Assembly (NCBI GenBank): GCA_946402335.1
Contig: CAMIWE010000010.1
Location: 1 to 49,808, forward strand
DNA length: 49,808 nucleotides
Reading direction: 5' to 3'
From: an uncultured Lachnoclostridium sp.
Lineage (GTDB): Bacteria > Bacillota > Clostridia > Lachnospirales > Lachnospiraceae
This document shows, one piece after another, positions 13,119 through 23,266 of the stretch. Numbering within the stretch: the stretch's first letter is position 1; each line of letters opens with the position of its first letter. The position numbers were made by a program, and so were the translations under genes. The notes below the pieces were generated by a model. That model made no database searches, was not told the origin of the DNA, and saw only the letters and a list, made by a program, of their open reading frames with translations.

Positions 13119-14420
13119 GCCGCCGTGTTCGACGAATACGACAAATGCATACGGATACTCTTCGGAGTCCACGAAACCGGCAAACCAGCTGTTGGATTTG
13201 CCGGTATTCTGTTCTACGGTGCCCGATTTTGCTCCGATCGGAACATTCGGAAAACGCGTCCGGTCATAAGACGCAATCAGGTTATTCTTCAAATAATAGG
13301 CTAAGGTAGAGGCTGTCGAAGGATTCACGAGTTCCTCCGTGAAAACAGGATCCGGAATCGCAAGGAGACGGTCTTTTTCATCCCGTACTTCATGCAGATA
13401 AGTGGGAACCGCGGCTTTTCCGCCTCCCGCAATCGCCCCGTAATAGATCATCAAAGCACAGGGATTGACCAGGTCGTGGTACAGTCCGACGCCGCCCCAG
13501 CCGAGGCGGTTCACCGTTGCGGAGGCAAGCTCAAACGACCCCTTTGCGGTGGTGATTCCGTGAATCTTATAGGAGGAGGTGAGACCGGTTTTTTGTACAT
13601 ATTCGCTCATCTTGTCGCCGCCAATCTCTACGGCCAGCTGTGCAAACGTACAGTTGCAGGAGCAGGCATAGGCTTCCGCCAGCGTCAGACTGCCGTGTTT
13701 CTGCGGACAGTTTACGGTATTGTCGCCGACGCGGACGCTTCCTTCACAGACAAATGTGCGTGCCGTAAGCCCCGGAATCTGTTCCAGCGCGGCCTGCAGC
13801 GTCACCGTTTTAAAGACTGAACCGGGAGCGTAGGTGGAGTGGAAGAAGCGGTTCACGTAGACGCCCTGATAGGCTTCCGATTCTTCAATATTCTCCGGAA
13901 TGTTGTCCGGATCAAAGGTCGGGGTCGAAACGAGGCACAGAATCTCACCGGTCTTATAATTGTATACGCCGACGCAGCCGGACCGCCCGTCGAGGGCGGT
14001 ATAAGCAGTCGCACAGGCGTCGGCCGCAAGGCTTAACGAAACGGTATTTCCCTGATCGGTAATGGCCGCCGCACCCTTTTTCGTATCGTAAGAAACCAGA
14101 TATTCGCGCAGATTGGTAAGCGCTCCGGTACCGATTTTGTTATTCCTGTCGCCAATGGTATGAAGCGTTGAAAGACGCACGGAAGGAAGGGCGGAATAGT
14201 ACCGGTGCCCGTCTGTAACACCCGAAAGAATGGCCCCATACCGGTCTGTGATCGTACCGGTCAGAAGTTCTCCCGACTGAGCATACAGGTTCTTATTGTA
14301 CGGCTGCGTATACCATTCTTCGGAATGCTTTGCAAAGCGGACGAGAAATGCAAGGATGCCGAAGACAAATGCGAGCAGGATCAGTTTACAAAAGCGGACG
14401 CGCTGTTCAATTTTCCTCAT
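13053..14420 (-). CDS. Penicillin-binding protein (PBP2/FtsI-type transpeptidase)
   Basis: A 455-residue class B-like penicillin-binding protein. One N-terminal membrane anchor (LILLAFVFGILAFLV) is followed by a short non-catalytic region and the transpeptidase domain. The catalytic motifs are APGSVFK (serine and lysine), SCN and KSGT. It is short for a class B enzyme and resembles the PbpA type that pairs with FtsW/RodA in Actinobacteria and Clostridia. The start at 14420 is supported by GAGG eight bases upstream and overlaps the FtsW/RodA gene by 14 bp; the longer frame up to 14504 has no ribosome site. It crosslinks peptidoglycan made by the upstream gene product. Confidence 0.92.
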   Translation of the reverse strand: MRKIEQRVRFCKLILLAFVFGILAFLVRFAKHSEEWYTQPYNKNLYAQSGELLTGTITDRYGAILSGVTDGHRYYSALPSVRLSTLHTIGDRNNKIGTGALTNLREYLVSYDTKKGAAAITDQGNTVSLSLAADACATAYTALDGRSGCVGVYNYKTGEILCLVSTPTFDPDNIPENIEESEAYQGVYVNRFFHSTYAPGSVFKTVTLQAALEQIPGLTARTFVCEGSVRVGDNTVNCPQKHGSLTLAEAYACSCNCTFAQLAVEIGGDKMSEYVQKTGLTSSYKIHGITTAKGSFELASATVNRLGWGGVGLYHDLVNPCALMIYYGAIAGGGKAAVPTYLHEVRDEKDRLLAIPDPVFTEELVNPSTASTLAYYLKNNLIASYDRTRFPNVPIGAKSGTVEQNTGKSNSWFAGFVDSEEYPYAFVVFVEHGGSGSRVAGEIAASVLKALIPVP

Positions 14421-16194
14421 TGCCATCACCTCGCTCGGGCAGGGTAGAATCCTGCGTCTTGTTGTTCTTCGCTTTGCGTCTTCGATAATATACGGCGTTC
14501 GCAAAGCTTGCGTTCGGGCGCGTATCGGTTGCCTTCAAAAAGGCGAGAAGACCCCATGCGAACATCATGGAAGACCCTCCGTTGGAAACGAAGGGGAAGG
14601 TTACGCCGGTCAGCGGCAGCATATCCACCGAACCGAAGATATTAAGGGCAGTCTGGAATATAATCATCGAAGTGGCGGAGCAGGCCGCAATGGAATAGTA
14701 GCTCGAGCGGCTCATCTCGCAGGAGCGGATGGCAAATGCCGCAAGAGCAATGATACACCCGACGATCAGGCAGCCGACGATCAGTCCCCATTCCTCGCAG
14801 ACAAGTCCGAACACGAGGTCCGTATCCGAAGCCGCAACACGCTTTAAAAAGCCTGCGCCGGGGCCTACGCCGTACAGTCCGCCGGAGGCAATCGCCGTCA
14901 TGGTCCTTACCTGCTGGTAACCGCCCGAAGAAGCATATTCCCAGGCATGCCGCCAGGTTGCAAAACGCTGCCAGATGTAAGGCTTCGCGATCAAAACCAT
15001 GGCACCGCCCGAAAAAGCGCCGCCCGTGATCAGAAGAAGCGTTGCAAAATCTCCGGAGCGGAGATAGGAAATAACGAGAAATGTTATAAAGAAGATGGCC
15101 GCGCCGCCGAAATCGCTCATAAGGCCGAGAAGCATCATCATGACAAGGGACATGACCATGAACAGGCTTAAGTTACGCTTTCGGAACAGACGGTCCATCG
15201 TGGATGCGCCGGCGAAAATATAGCAAAGCTTTGCGATCTCGGAAGGCTGGAAACTGAAAGATCCGATGTTGATCCAGTTGGTCGCGCCGTATTTGGTGTG
15301 TCCGAGGAGCAGCGTCAGCCCGAGCAGTCCGATTCCGGCTGCAGCGGCGAACCAGCGCAGCTTTTTCACGAGATTCAGGTCCTTTAAGACGATACCGAGG
15401 GCAAGAAACAGGATGATTCCGCAGATGACCGAGAGCAGTTGCTTGAAAAGAAGCGTATAGTTACACGAAGTCGTCACGGAAAGGGAGATTGTCGTCAGAA
15501 AGAAGGCAATCAGCTCAAGCTCAAAGCCGACCAGCTTAAAGAAATGCATGACAATGAAATATACCCACATAACAACCGTGAATACGGCAAATGTGGGGAT
15601 GATATAGCGGGCGGCCGGCACCTGCTTCGATATCACAAGCTGGAAGCATAAAAGAATCTGCAGGATGGTTAAGAGCACAACCGGACCCCAGGGCGATACA
15701 GGGCGTGCAAGACCGCGTTCCGAGTTGGTTTCGCGTCGTTCTTCCTCGCTGATCGCGGTGAAGGTAAGCTCGCTGTTTCCGACCATGATGAGGTCGCCGT
15801 AATGTAGCTCCGCTTCACCGTCAATCTCGTGGCCGTTCAGAAACGTGCCGCATTTCGAGTCAAGATCATAGATGTGCCAGCGGTCCTCGGCGCCGCGTGC
15901 GATAACGGCATGCAGACGGCTTATGGACGAATCGTGCACGGTTATGTCCGCGGAGCGGGAGCGGCCGATAATGCTTTCCCAGTGCGTAAGGCTTAGGTCG
16001 TGTCCGTTCCGTCTGCAAAGGCGCGCGAAGATTTCAGGCTTCCTCGGGAGGCGGAACAGTGACAGTACGGCCGAGGAAAGAAACAGCAGGGAAATGACGA
16101 TGAAGACAATGCGGACAACCCCCGTATACGCCTGCGTAAAACCGGGGTTGGCATCCAACGTCTGTTTGATCAAATCGCATAATTCGTTCATCAT
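14407..16194 (-). CDS. FHA domain fused to FtsW/RodA/SpoVE-type glycosyltransferase
   Basis: A 595-residue protein. One membrane segment (about residues 25-45) precedes a cytosolic FHA domain at about 58-140 with the phosphothreonine-binding features IIGRSRSAD, SSISRLHA and GTFLNG. About ten membrane segments of a SEDS polymerase follow, with GATNWINIGSFSFQPSEIAK and the late VTFPFVSNGGSSMM motifs. It polymerises lipid II glycans, and the FHA domain suggests control by a Ser/Thr kinase. GGAGTGA precedes two adjacent ATGs (16194, 16191); the second is equally possible. It is cotranscribed with the penicillin-binding protein from the promoter at 16233-16261. Confidence 0.92.
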   Translation of the reverse strand: MMNELCDLIKQTLDANPGFTQAYTGVVRIVFIVISLLFLSSAVLSLFRLPRKPEIFARLCRRNGHDLSLTHWESIIGRSRSADITVHDSSISRLHAVIARGAEDRWHIYDLDSKCGTFLNGHEIDGEAELHYGDLIMVGNSELTFTAISEEERRETNSERGLARPVSPWGPVVLLTILQILLCFQLVISKQVPAARYIIPTFAVFTVVMWVYFIVMHFFKLVGFELELIAFFLTTISLSVTTSCNYTLLFKQLLSVICGIILFLALGIVLKDLNLVKKLRWFAAAAGIGLLGLTLLLGHTKYGATNWINIGSFSFQPSEIAKLCYIFAGASTMDRLFRKRNLSLFMVMSLVMMMLLGLMSDFGGAAIFFITFLVISYLRSGDFATLLLITGGAFSGGAMVLIAKPYIWQRFATWRHAWEYASSGGYQQVRTMTAIASGGLYGVGPGAGFLKRVAASDTDLVFGLVCEEWGLIVGCLIVGCIIALAAFAIRSCEMSRSSYYSIAACSATSMIIFQTALNIFGSVDMLPLTGVTFPFVSNGGSSMMFAWGLLAFLKATDTRPNASFANAVYYRRRKAKNNKTQDSTLPERGDGNEEN

Positions 16195-16232
16195 TCACTC
16201 CGAATCGGCCCGTTGGGGCATTTGAGAACCTT

Positions 16233-16261
16233 ATTATAGCATTTTTCTTCAAAAAATACAA
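16233..16261 (-). promoter_or_regulatory. Promoter of the ftsW/rodA-pbp operon
   Basis: Read on the minus strand: TTGTAT (16261-16256), a 17-bp spacer ending in TGC, and TATAAT (16238-16233). This is an extended -10 sigma-A promoter, leaving a leader of about 30 bases before the start. The divergent dgt gene lies on the other side; no equally good promoter was found for it in 16262-16350. Confidence 0.8.
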
Positions 16262-16362
16262 AAAGGAAAAAGGAAATCCCTGTTCCATATTGAATAAAGT
16301 ATATAGCGGTATCGCGAAAAACGGATCGGTGCAGGGTTTAAGAAAGGGGAGTGCGGGAGTTT

Positions 16363-17373
16363 ATGGAGAACATTCGTATCATGTTAGAACGCAGGGAACA
16401 TGAAATGCTGAGCGAGTACGCCACATTTTCCGACTGCTCGAAAGGACGTGAGCGGGAAGAGCCGCAGTGCGACATCCGTCCGGTATTTCAAAGAGACCGG
16501 GACCGGATCATTCATTCAAAGGCATTCCGCCGTCTGAAGGATAAAACGCAGGTATTTCTTACGCCGAACGGAGACCATTACCGGACGCGTATGACGCACA
16601 CCCTGGAGGTTTCCCAGATTGCGAGGTCCGTTTCGAAGGCATTACGTTTGAATGAGGATCTTACGGAAGCCATCGCGCTCGGACATGATCTCGGGCATAC
16701 GCCCTTCGGACATGCGGGCGAGAGAGCGCTGGCGCGGGTTTGTGAAGGCGGTTTCCGGCACAACGAGCAGAGCGTGCGTGTCGTAAAATATTTAGAGAAG
16801 AACGGACAGGGGCTGAACCTCACAAAGGAAGTACTGGACGGCATCCTGAACCATCAGACAAGCGGCCATCCGTCAACCCTTGAAGGCTGCGTGGTACGGC
16901 TTTCCGATAAGATTGCCTATTACAATCACGATATCGACGACGCCATCCGCGGACAGATCATCCGCGAAGAGGATATTCCTTCCGACCTGACCGGATATCT
17001 CGGGCATTCCTTAAAGGAACGCCTGAATACGATGGTGCACGACATCATCTCGGAAAGCTACGGAAAGGCCGAAATCCTGATGTCTTCGGAGATGAGCAGG
17101 GCAATGGCGGACCTTCGGAAATACATGTTTGAGCAAGTTTATACCAATCCTGCGGCCAAAGGGGAGGAATACAAGGCCGAAGCGATGGTGGAATACCTGT
17201 TCAATTACTATATGGGGAAGCCCGATCTGCTGGGCGGCGAGTATCAGATGCTTCTTGAGAAGGGCGAGAAACTCTCCGTTGTGGTGGCAGACTATGTGGC
17301 GGGCATGACAGACAAATACGCCGTATCGAAGTATATGGATCTGGTGATCCCGAAAGCCTGGGGTGTTTATTAA
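16363..17373 (+). CDS. dgt: Deoxyguanosinetriphosphate triphosphohydrolase-like protein
   Basis: A 336-residue HD-domain phosphohydrolase that splits dNTPs into deoxynucleoside and triphosphate. The family signature QRDRDRIIHSKAFRRLKDKTQVF is present, followed by the metal-binding RMTHTLEVSQIA, GHDLGHTPFGHAGE and the distant DKIAYYNHDIDD. The ATG at 16363 fits the family N-terminus (MENIRIMLERREHEM); a GTG at 16351 is also in frame, and GGAG spacing is short (3) for the ATG. It abuts dnaG without a gap, an order common in Clostridia, linking nucleotide pools to replication. Confidence 0.9.
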   Translation: MENIRIMLERREHEMLSEYATFSDCSKGREREEPQCDIRPVFQRDRDRIIHSKAFRRLKDKTQVFLTPNGDHYRTRMTHTLEVSQIARSVSKALRLNEDLTEAIALGHDLGHTPFGHAGERALARVCEGGFRHNEQSVRVVKYLEKNGQGLNLTKEVLDGILNHQTSGHPSTLEGCVVRLSDKIAYYNHDIDDAIRGQIIREEDIPSDLTGYLGHSLKERLNTMVHDIISESYGKAEILMSSEMSRAMADLRKYMFEQVYTNPAAKGEEYKAEAMVEYLFNYYMGKPDLLGGEYQMLLEKGEKLSVVVADYVAGMTDKYAVSKYMDLVIPKAWGVY

Positions 17374-19158
17374 ATGTATTATGACGAAAAACTGATTGAC
17401 GAGATCCGGAGCAGGAACGAGATCGTCGGCGTGATCGGCAGCTATGTTTCTCTGAAACGGGCGGGCAGCAACTATCAGGGACTCTGCCCGTTCCACAGTG
17501 AGAAAACGCCTTCGTTCAGCGTGAATCCGGCCCGTCAGACCTATAAATGTTTCGGCTGCGGCAAAGGCGGCAACGTATTCACATTCCTGATGGAATACGA
17601 GAACATCACCTTCCCGGAAGCCGTTGAAAACCTGGCGGGACGCGTCGGGATCACTCTTCCGAAATACAATATGACGGAAGAGGCAAGACGTGCGGCGGAC
17701 CGCAGGGAGAGGATGTTTGAACTTTATAAGAAGGCCGCAACCTATTATTACCGGATGTTTTATTCGGAAAAGGGAAAGTACGCGAAGGAATACATCGAAA
17801 ACCGTGGACTCAGCCCGGAAACGATGAAAAACTTCGGTATCGGATACAGCGACGGCTCTTTATACAAGTATCTGAAGGAAGAGGGATACGATGATGCATT
17901 CCTCGCAAAATCGGGGCTGTTCACCTTTGATGAGCGCCGCGGCGTGAACGACAAGTTTTTTAACCGCGTTATGTTCCCGATTTTTGACCGGAACGGCAAG
18001 GTCATCGCATTTGGCGGACGCGTCATGGGGGACGCCCTTCCGAAATACTTAAATTCGCCCGAGACGGACATTTTTGATAAGGGACGTAATCTTTACGGGC
18101 TACACCTTGCAAGAAAGACGAGACAGCCTTACATGCTGTTGTGCGAGGGTTATATGGACACGATCGCACTGCACCAGGCAGGATTCGACAATGCAGTCGC
18201 TTCCCTGGGCACTTCCTTAACGGGAATGCAGGCAAGACTGCTTTCGAGGTATACGAAGGATGTTGTGATCACCTACGACAGCGACGGCGCGGGACAGGCG
18301 GCAGCCAACCGTGCCATCCCGATTCTCGCCGAGGCGGGCATCCGGGCGAAGGTTTTGAACATGTCGCCGTATAAGGACCCGGATGAGTTCATCAAAGCGC
18401 TCGGAAGGGAAGCCTATGAGGAACGGATCAAAAACGCGAGCACGAGTTTCGTGTTTGAGGTAAAGGTGATCGAGCAGCGGCACGATCTGAACGACCCGCA
18501 GGATAAGACAGCATTCCAGACCGAAGTCGCGGAGCGGATTCTCGGGTTCAGCGAGGACATCGAGCGGACCAATTACATCGATGCGTTCTGCAGGGACTAC
18601 GGATTTGACCGGAAGGAATTCCGGAGTCTTGTCAATAAGCTCGGTGCACAGAACGAATTCCGGGCGGCAGCCAGGGAGACGTACACCGTGCCGGAGGAAA
18701 GAACGGAGCAGAAGGCGGCAGGGCCTGATTCGGCGGTACGCAAATCCCAGAGAATCATACTGACGCGCTGCATCGATGATCCCGGGCTTATGGCTTTGAT
18801 CAAGGATTACCTCGGGCCGGAGGACTTTGAGGAAGGCACGTACCGAAGCGTTGCCGAACTCGTCTTTGAACAGTACCAAAAGAACGGAAAGATCGACCCG
18901 GCGGCAATCATCAGCAGATTTGACGCAAAGGAGGAGCAGACGCTCGTCGCGGAAATCTGCGAGACGGGTGTGGCTCTTCGGGAAGCGTCCGACGAAGACC
19001 GCAAAAAGGAACTTGCAGACAGTATCATAAGGCTTTGCAAGGACAGCCTCGACCGTAAGAAGAACGAGGCTGTGGCGAAAGGCGCGGCTGCGGAAATACT
19101 GCAGCTTGCGAAGAAGCGTAAAGAACTGGATCAGATCAGAACAAAACTGATGAAATAG
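17374..19158 (+). CDS. dnaG: DNA primase
   Basis: A 594-residue primase. The N-terminal CHC2 zinc domain is clear ([15 protein letters not shown] then [12 protein letters not shown]). The catalytic core contains [12 protein letters not shown] and the TOPRIM domain with [20 protein letters not shown] and [10 protein letters not shown]. The C-terminal helicase-binding region is helical and divergent. It makes RNA primers for the replication fork together with DnaB. The ATG follows directly on the dgt stop, so initiation is likely coupled to termination of dgt. rpoD follows, giving the macromolecular-synthesis arrangement. Confidence 0.97.
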   Translation: MYYDEKLIDEIRSRNEIVGVIGSYVSLKRAGSNYQGLCPFHSEKTPSFSVNPARQTYKCFGCGKGGNVFTFLMEYENITFPEAVENLAGRVGITLPKYNMTEEARRAADRRERMFELYKKAATYYYRMFYSEKGKYAKEYIENRGLSPETMKNFGIGYSDGSLYKYLKEEGYDDAFLAKSGLFTFDERRGVNDKFFNRVMFPIFDRNGKVIAFGGRVMGDALPKYLNSPETDIFDKGRNLYGLHLARKTRQPYMLLCEGYMDTIALHQAGFDNAVASLGTSLTGMQARLLSRYTKDVVITYDSDGAGQAAANRAIPILAEAGIRAKVLNMSPYKDPDEFIKALGREAYEERIKNASTSFVFEVKVIEQRHDLNDPQDKTAFQTEVAERILGFSEDIERTNYIDAFCRDYGFDRKEFRSLVNKLGAQNEFRAAARETYTVPEERTEQKAAGPDSAVRKSQRIILTRCIDDPGLMALIKDYLGPEDFEEGTYRSVAELVFEQYQKNGKIDPAAIISRFDAKEEQTLVAEICETGVALREASDEDRKKELADSIIRLCKDSLDRKKNEAVAKGAAAEILQLAKKRKELDQIRTKLMK

Positions 19159-19175
19159 AAGGGAAGGGGAATACT

Positions 19176-20477
19176 ATGGCAACGAGAAAGAAGAAAGAGC
19201 AGGTACCGGAAGAGGTTTTGATGCAGGACGAAGAAGTCCGCACGGAACCGGCGCGGGAAGGCGGAATGTCCGCAGATCTTGTGGAGACGGCGCTTGAGGA
19301 CGAAGCGGCCGACATCGAGCCCCTCGAGAAGAAGGACGAGGAGATGATGCGTTTCCAGGAGAAACTGAAGGAGCTGTCCGCATTTGCCCGCAAGAAGAAA
19401 AATGTGCTTGAGTATCAGGAAATCGTGGATTTCTTCAAGGACATCGAACTGCAGCCCGGCAGCATGAACCGGATTTACGATTATCTGGAAAGCAATGGCG
19501 TGGACATCCTTCGCGAAGAAACCATGGCGGAGATTGATGATGACATCCCGATGCTTGATGACGACGCCGATCTTGCAGGGGAAGACCTTGAGACGCTTGA
19601 GAATCTCGGAAACCTGGATGACCTTGACCTTACCGTTCCGGAAGGCGTGAGTATCGAAGACCCCGTCCGCATGTACTTAAAGGAAATCGGCCGCGTGCCG
19701 CTTCTTACGGCGGAGGAGGAAAAGGATCTCTCAAGACGTATGGAGGACGGCGACGAGGCAGCCAAAAAGCGTCTTTCCGAAGCTAACCTCCGTCTGGTTG
19801 TCAGCATTGCGAAGCGTTATGTGGGGCGCGGCATGCAGTTTCTGGACCTGATTCAGGAAGGCAACCTCGGTCTCATTAAGGCCGTAGAGAAATACGACTA
19901 TAAGAAGGGATTCAAATTCTCGACTTATGCGACATGGTGGATCCGCCAGGCGATCACGAGAGCAATCGCAGACCAGGCACGTACCATCCGTATTCCGGTT
20001 CATATGGTTGAGACAATCAACCGTCTGATCCGCGTACAGCGCCAGCTCCTGCAGGATTACGGCCGTGAGCCGAGCCCGGAGGAGATTGCTAAGGAGATGA
20101 AGATTCCGGTAGAGCGTGTTCTTGAGATTCAGAAGATTTCCCAGGAACCCGTATCCCTGGAGACGCCTATCGGCGAAGAGGAGGACAGCCATCTCGGTGA
20201 CTTCCTTCCGGACGATCATCTTCCGATGCCTGCGGACGCCGCATCCTATTCGATGCTTCGCGACCAGCTGTACGAGGTTTTGGAGACGCTGTCCGACCGT
20301 GAGCAGAAGGTTATCCGCCTTCGTTTCGGCCTGGATGACGGACGGCAGCGCACCCTTGAGGAAGTCGGCAAGGAATTTGAAGTAACCCGTGAGCGTATCC
20401 GTCAGATCGAAGCTAAGGCACTGCGTAAGCTTCGCCATCCTTCGAGAAGTCGTAAGCTTCGGGATTATCTGGAGTAA
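19176..20477 (+). CDS. rpoD: Primary sigma factor RpoD/SigA
   Basis: A 433-residue sigma-70 group 1 factor. Region 1.1 is acidic and helical (about residues 45-150), region 1.2 includes [16 protein letters not shown], region 2 has [16 protein letters not shown] and [17 protein letters not shown] (-10 recognition), region 3 has [13 protein letters not shown], and region 4 ends with [17 protein letters not shown] (-35 recognition). It directs RNA polymerase to the TTGACA/TATAAT promoters noted elsewhere here. AAGGGGA precedes the ATG. It lies between dnaG and trmK. Confidence 0.97.
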   Translation: MATRKKKEQVPEEVLMQDEEVRTEPAREGGMSADLVETALEDEAADIEPLEKKDEEMMRFQEKLKELSAFARKKKNVLEYQEIVDFFKDIELQPGSMNRIYDYLESNGVDILREETMAEIDDDIPMLDDDADLAGEDLETLENLGNLDDLDLTVPEGVSIEDPVRMYLKEIGRVPLLTAEEEKDLSRRMEDGDEAAKKRLSEANLRLVVSIAKRYVGRGMQFLDLIQEGNLGLIKAVEKYDYKKGFKFSTYATWWIRQAITRAIADQARTIRIPVHMVETINRLIRVQRQLLQDYGREPSPEEIAKEMKIPVERVLEIQKISQEPVSLETPIGEEEDSHLGDFLPDDHLPMPADAASYSMLRDQLYEVLETLSDREQKVIRLRFGLDDGRQRTLEEVGKEFEVTRERIRQIEAKALRKLRHPSRSRKLRDYLE

Positions 20478-20480
20478 TAT

Positions 20481-21170
20481 ATGAGATTATCCGATCGTAT
20501 GCATATGGTTGCGGACATGGTATCAAAGGGCGAAGCCCTCGCGGATATCGGCTGTGACCACGGATATCTTTCCGTCTGGCTTGTAAGGGAGGGTACCGTA
20601 AACCGGGCAATCGCCATGGATGTCCGGGAAGGCCCGCTTGCGCGTGCAGCGGAAAGCATCCGGTTCTTCCATCAGCAGGAGCGGATCGAAACGAGGCTTT
20701 CAGACGGAATGGACGAACTGAAGCCCGGCGAAGCGGACCGTATCGTGATCGCCGGCATGGGCGGCATCCTGATGAGCGATATCCTTAGGCGCGGCCGTGA
20801 ATGTGTAAAGGCGGCGGAACAGCTGGTGCTGCAGCCGCAGTCCGACATCCATCTGGTCCGGGAAGCGGTGCACGGCCTCGGATTTAAGATTACGGACGAG
20901 CGTGCCTGCAGGGAAGGCGGCAAATACTATATCGCATTTGCCTGCGGGAAGGGAGCCGAGGAAATCCCGTATACCGGGGCGGAATACCGCTACGGAAGGA
21001 TTCTCGTTGCAAGACGGGACGAGACCTGGCTTTCGTTTCTTAGGCAGGAACTCGGGAAGAAAGAAAAAATGCTTGAGCGGATCCGCATAAAGGATCCGGA
21101 ATGCATCGGTAAGAGGGCTTCCGAAATCGCCGCGGAAACGGCGGAACTTCGGGAGATTCTCAATCAATAA
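20481..21170 (+). CDS. trmK: tRNA (adenine-N1)-methyltransferase TrmK
   Basis: A 229-residue SAM-dependent methyltransferase of the TrmK/YqfN family, which makes m1A22 in bacterial tRNA. It starts LSDRMHMVADMV and has the SAM-binding LADIGCDHGYLSVWL, the acidic AIAMDVREGPL and the family motif VIAGMGGILM, with a C-terminal coiled coil (GKKEKMLERIRIKDPE). The position directly after rpoD is the normal one in Firmicutes. Only three bases separate it from rpoD, so the genes are cotranscribed. Confidence 0.92.
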   Translation: MRLSDRMHMVADMVSKGEALADIGCDHGYLSVWLVREGTVNRAIAMDVREGPLARAAESIRFFHQQERIETRLSDGMDELKPGEADRIVIAGMGGILMSDILRRGRECVKAAEQLVLQPQSDIHLVREAVHGLGFKITDERACREGGKYYIAFACGKGAEEIPYTGAEYRYGRILVARRDETWLSFLRQELGKKEKMLERIRIKDPECIGKRASEIAAETAELREILNQ

Positions 21171-21188
21171 CAGAGGAGAGGTAATGTT

Positions 21189-22847
21189 ATGGCAGATATT
21201 ATGGTAACCGTAAACGGGGTGAGCAAGGAATTTCCGGAAGGCGTATCCTTAGAGAGTGTATACCGCGAGATGGATCCGAAAGGACCGGAGCCGATTCTTG
21301 CTATGGTAAACGGTACGCTTAAGGAACTGTTTAAGAAGCTTTATTCCGACTGCGAAGTGTCGTTTCTGGACATTTCTTCAAACCCGGGATATAAGACTTA
21401 CGAGCGAGGACTGACGTTTCTGATGCTGGCGGCATTGTACCGCCTGTACGGTCAGGACGAGTGTAACAATCTTCGCGTTGAGCACAGCATCGGGCAGGGA
21501 CTTTACTGCGAGATCATCGGACGAACGAGCATCAGCAGGGAGTTTCTCGAGACTCTTCGCAAGGAAATGATCGCGATGACGAAGGAAGACCGGATGATCG
21601 AGAAGAAGTCGATGAATACCGGCAATGCGATCAAACTTTTCGAGAAGGCCGGCATGGAGGACAAGGTAAAGCTTCTTTCGTACCGTCTTGACTCGAAAAC
21701 CAATGTGTATATGCTTTCGGGCTATACCGATTATTTCTACGGCTTTATGCCTGCCTCCACGGCGTGCCTGACCGTATTCGATCTGGTGCCTTATGAGGAA
21801 GGTTTCCTTCTGATGCTTCCCGATAAGGAGAATCCTTCGGTTCCCGCGAAGCCGGTAGACCGTCCGAAGCTGTACCAGACGCTTCAGGAAGCCAACAAAT
21901 GGGGCAAATCCTTAGAGGTTGATACCATCGGCGATCTGAACCAGCTGATCGCGGAAGGCAGAACCGAGGAACTGATCCTTGTGCAGGAAGCCCTGATGGA
22001 GCAGAAGATTGCCGATATGGCAAAGCAGATCAAGGAAGCCGGCACGAAGAAATTCGTCATGATCGCCGGACCATCCTCTTCGGGCAAAACGTCCTTCTCG
22101 TACCGCCTGTCGGTTCAGCTGAAGGCGCTCGGCTTAAAGCCGCACCCGATCGGACTTGATAACTATTACTGCAACCGCGAATTCTGTCCGAAGAACCCCG
22201 ACGGTTCCTACAACTTCGAGTGTCTGGAGGCACTGGACGTCGAGCTGTTCAACAAGCAGATGCTGCAGCTTTTAAACGGCGAGAAGGTAGGTCTTCCGAC
22301 CTTCAACTTTAAAACCGGCAAGCAGGAATTCCGCGGCAATACGATGCAGCTCGGACCGGATGATATTCTGGTTATCGAAGGCATTCACGGCTTAAATGAC
22401 AAGCTTTCCTATTCGCTTCCGAAGGAAAGCAAATATAAGATTTACATCAGCGCCCTGACGGAACTGAACGTAGACCGCCACAACCGGATCCCGACGACCG
22501 ACGGCCGTCTGCTCCGCCGTATCGTGCGTGACGCGAGAACCCGCGGCACGCAGGCAAAGGATACGATCGCGATGTGGGGTTCGGTCCGCAACGGGGAGGA
22601 GAATTACATTTTTCCGTTCCAGGAAGAGGCGGATTATATGTTCAATTCGGCATCCATCTATGAGCTTGCCGTTTTGAAACTGTACGCAGAGCCTTTGCTG
22701 TTCGGAATCCCGAAGGACTGCCCGGAATACGTGGAAGCGAAGCGGCTGCTTAAGTTCTTCAGCTACTTCTTAAACATTCCGGACGACGCAATCCCGAGAA
22801 ACAGCATTTCCCGTGAATTTGTGGGCGGAAGCTGCTTCGACGTATAA
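21189..22847 (+). CDS. Nucleoside kinase with TGS and uridine kinase domains
   Basis: A 552-residue protein. The N-terminus (residues 1-60) is a TGS-like domain (MVTVNGVSKEFPEG). The next part resembles the editing region of threonyl-tRNA synthetase (VEHSIGQGLYCEI). The C-terminal half is a uridine kinase/phosphoribulokinase P-loop domain with GPSSSGKTSFSYRL, HPIGLDNYYCNRE, LVIEGIHGLND and RLLRRIVRDARTRG. Such fusions are widespread in Clostridia; the nucleoside used is not settled from sequence. AGAGGAGAGG precedes the ATG. It is the last gene before rnpB. Confidence 0.88.
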   Translation: MADIMVTVNGVSKEFPEGVSLESVYREMDPKGPEPILAMVNGTLKELFKKLYSDCEVSFLDISSNPGYKTYERGLTFLMLAALYRLYGQDECNNLRVEHSIGQGLYCEIIGRTSISREFLETLRKEMIAMTKEDRMIEKKSMNTGNAIKLFEKAGMEDKVKLLSYRLDSKTNVYMLSGYTDYFYGFMPASTACLTVFDLVPYEEGFLLMLPDKENPSVPAKPVDRPKLYQTLQEANKWGKSLEVDTIGDLNQLIAEGRTEELILVQEALMEQKIADMAKQIKEAGTKKFVMIAGPSSSGKTSFSYRLSVQLKALGLKPHPIGLDNYYCNREFCPKNPDGSYNFECLEALDVELFNKQMLQLLNGEKVGLPTFNFKTGKQEFRGNTMQLGPDDILVIEGIHGLNDKLSYSLPKESKYKIYISALTELNVDRHNRIPTTDGRLLRRIVRDARTRGTQAKDTIAMWGSVRNGEENYIFPFQEEADYMFNSASIYELAVLKLYAEPLLFGIPKDCPEYVEAKRLLKFFSYFLNIPDDAIPRNSISREFVGGSCFDV

Positions 22848-22852
22848 TCGGA

Positions 22853-22881
22853 TTGCTTTTCCGTAAAAACATTGGTATTAT
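22853..22881 (+). promoter_or_regulatory. Promoter of rnpB
   Basis: TTGCTT (22853-22858), 17 bp, TATTAT (22876-22881). The expected start lies six bases on, exactly where the RNase P RNA 5' strand of helix P1 begins (22887). Confidence 0.8.
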
Positions 22882-22886
22882 TGACA

Positions 22887-23247
22887 ATCGAGTGATGCGG
22901 ATGATCGCGCCGGCTTAGCCGGTGAGGAAAGTCCGGGCTGCACAGGGCAGGGTGCCGGATAACGTCCGGTGGAGGCGACTCCAAGGAAAGTGCAACAGAA
23001 AAGAAACCGCCGTCTTCGGACGGTAAGGATGAAATGGCAGTGTAAGAGACTACCGCTTCTCTGGTAACAGAGGAGGCTGTGTAAACCCCACTCGCAGCAA
23101 GACCGAACAGGGAACGATACGGCTGCCCGTCGTGTTCCCGGGTGGGTTGCGTTCCGCTTTCGGAAGGATGCGGAGGAACTGCATGGCAACATGCAGTCAA
23201 GACAGATGATCATCTTCGACAGAACCCGGCTTACAGCATCACTCGAT
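22887..23247 (+). ncRNA. rnpB: RNase P RNA, class A
   Basis: The catalytic RNA of RNase P, which trims tRNA 5' ends. The conserved 5' core GAGGAAAGTCCGGGCT and the 3' core ACAGAACCCGGCTTA are both present in the right order. Helix P1 is visible as ATCGAGTGATGC (22887-22898) with GCATCACTCGAT (23236-23247). The internal AGGAAAGTGCAACAG is also typical. P1 is followed by TTTT, so it may help end transcription. Length is about 361 nt. The layout matches class A rather than the Bacillus class B, but this was judged by eye. Apparent minus-strand frames here are not genes. Confidence 0.93.
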
Positions 23248-23266
23248 TTTGAATTGGGAGAGAAAC

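Noticed and set aside
22763-23213. Minus-strand frames across RNase P RNA
   Set aside because: The region has full class A RNase P core motifs and a promoter on the plus strand; the frames have no family resemblance.
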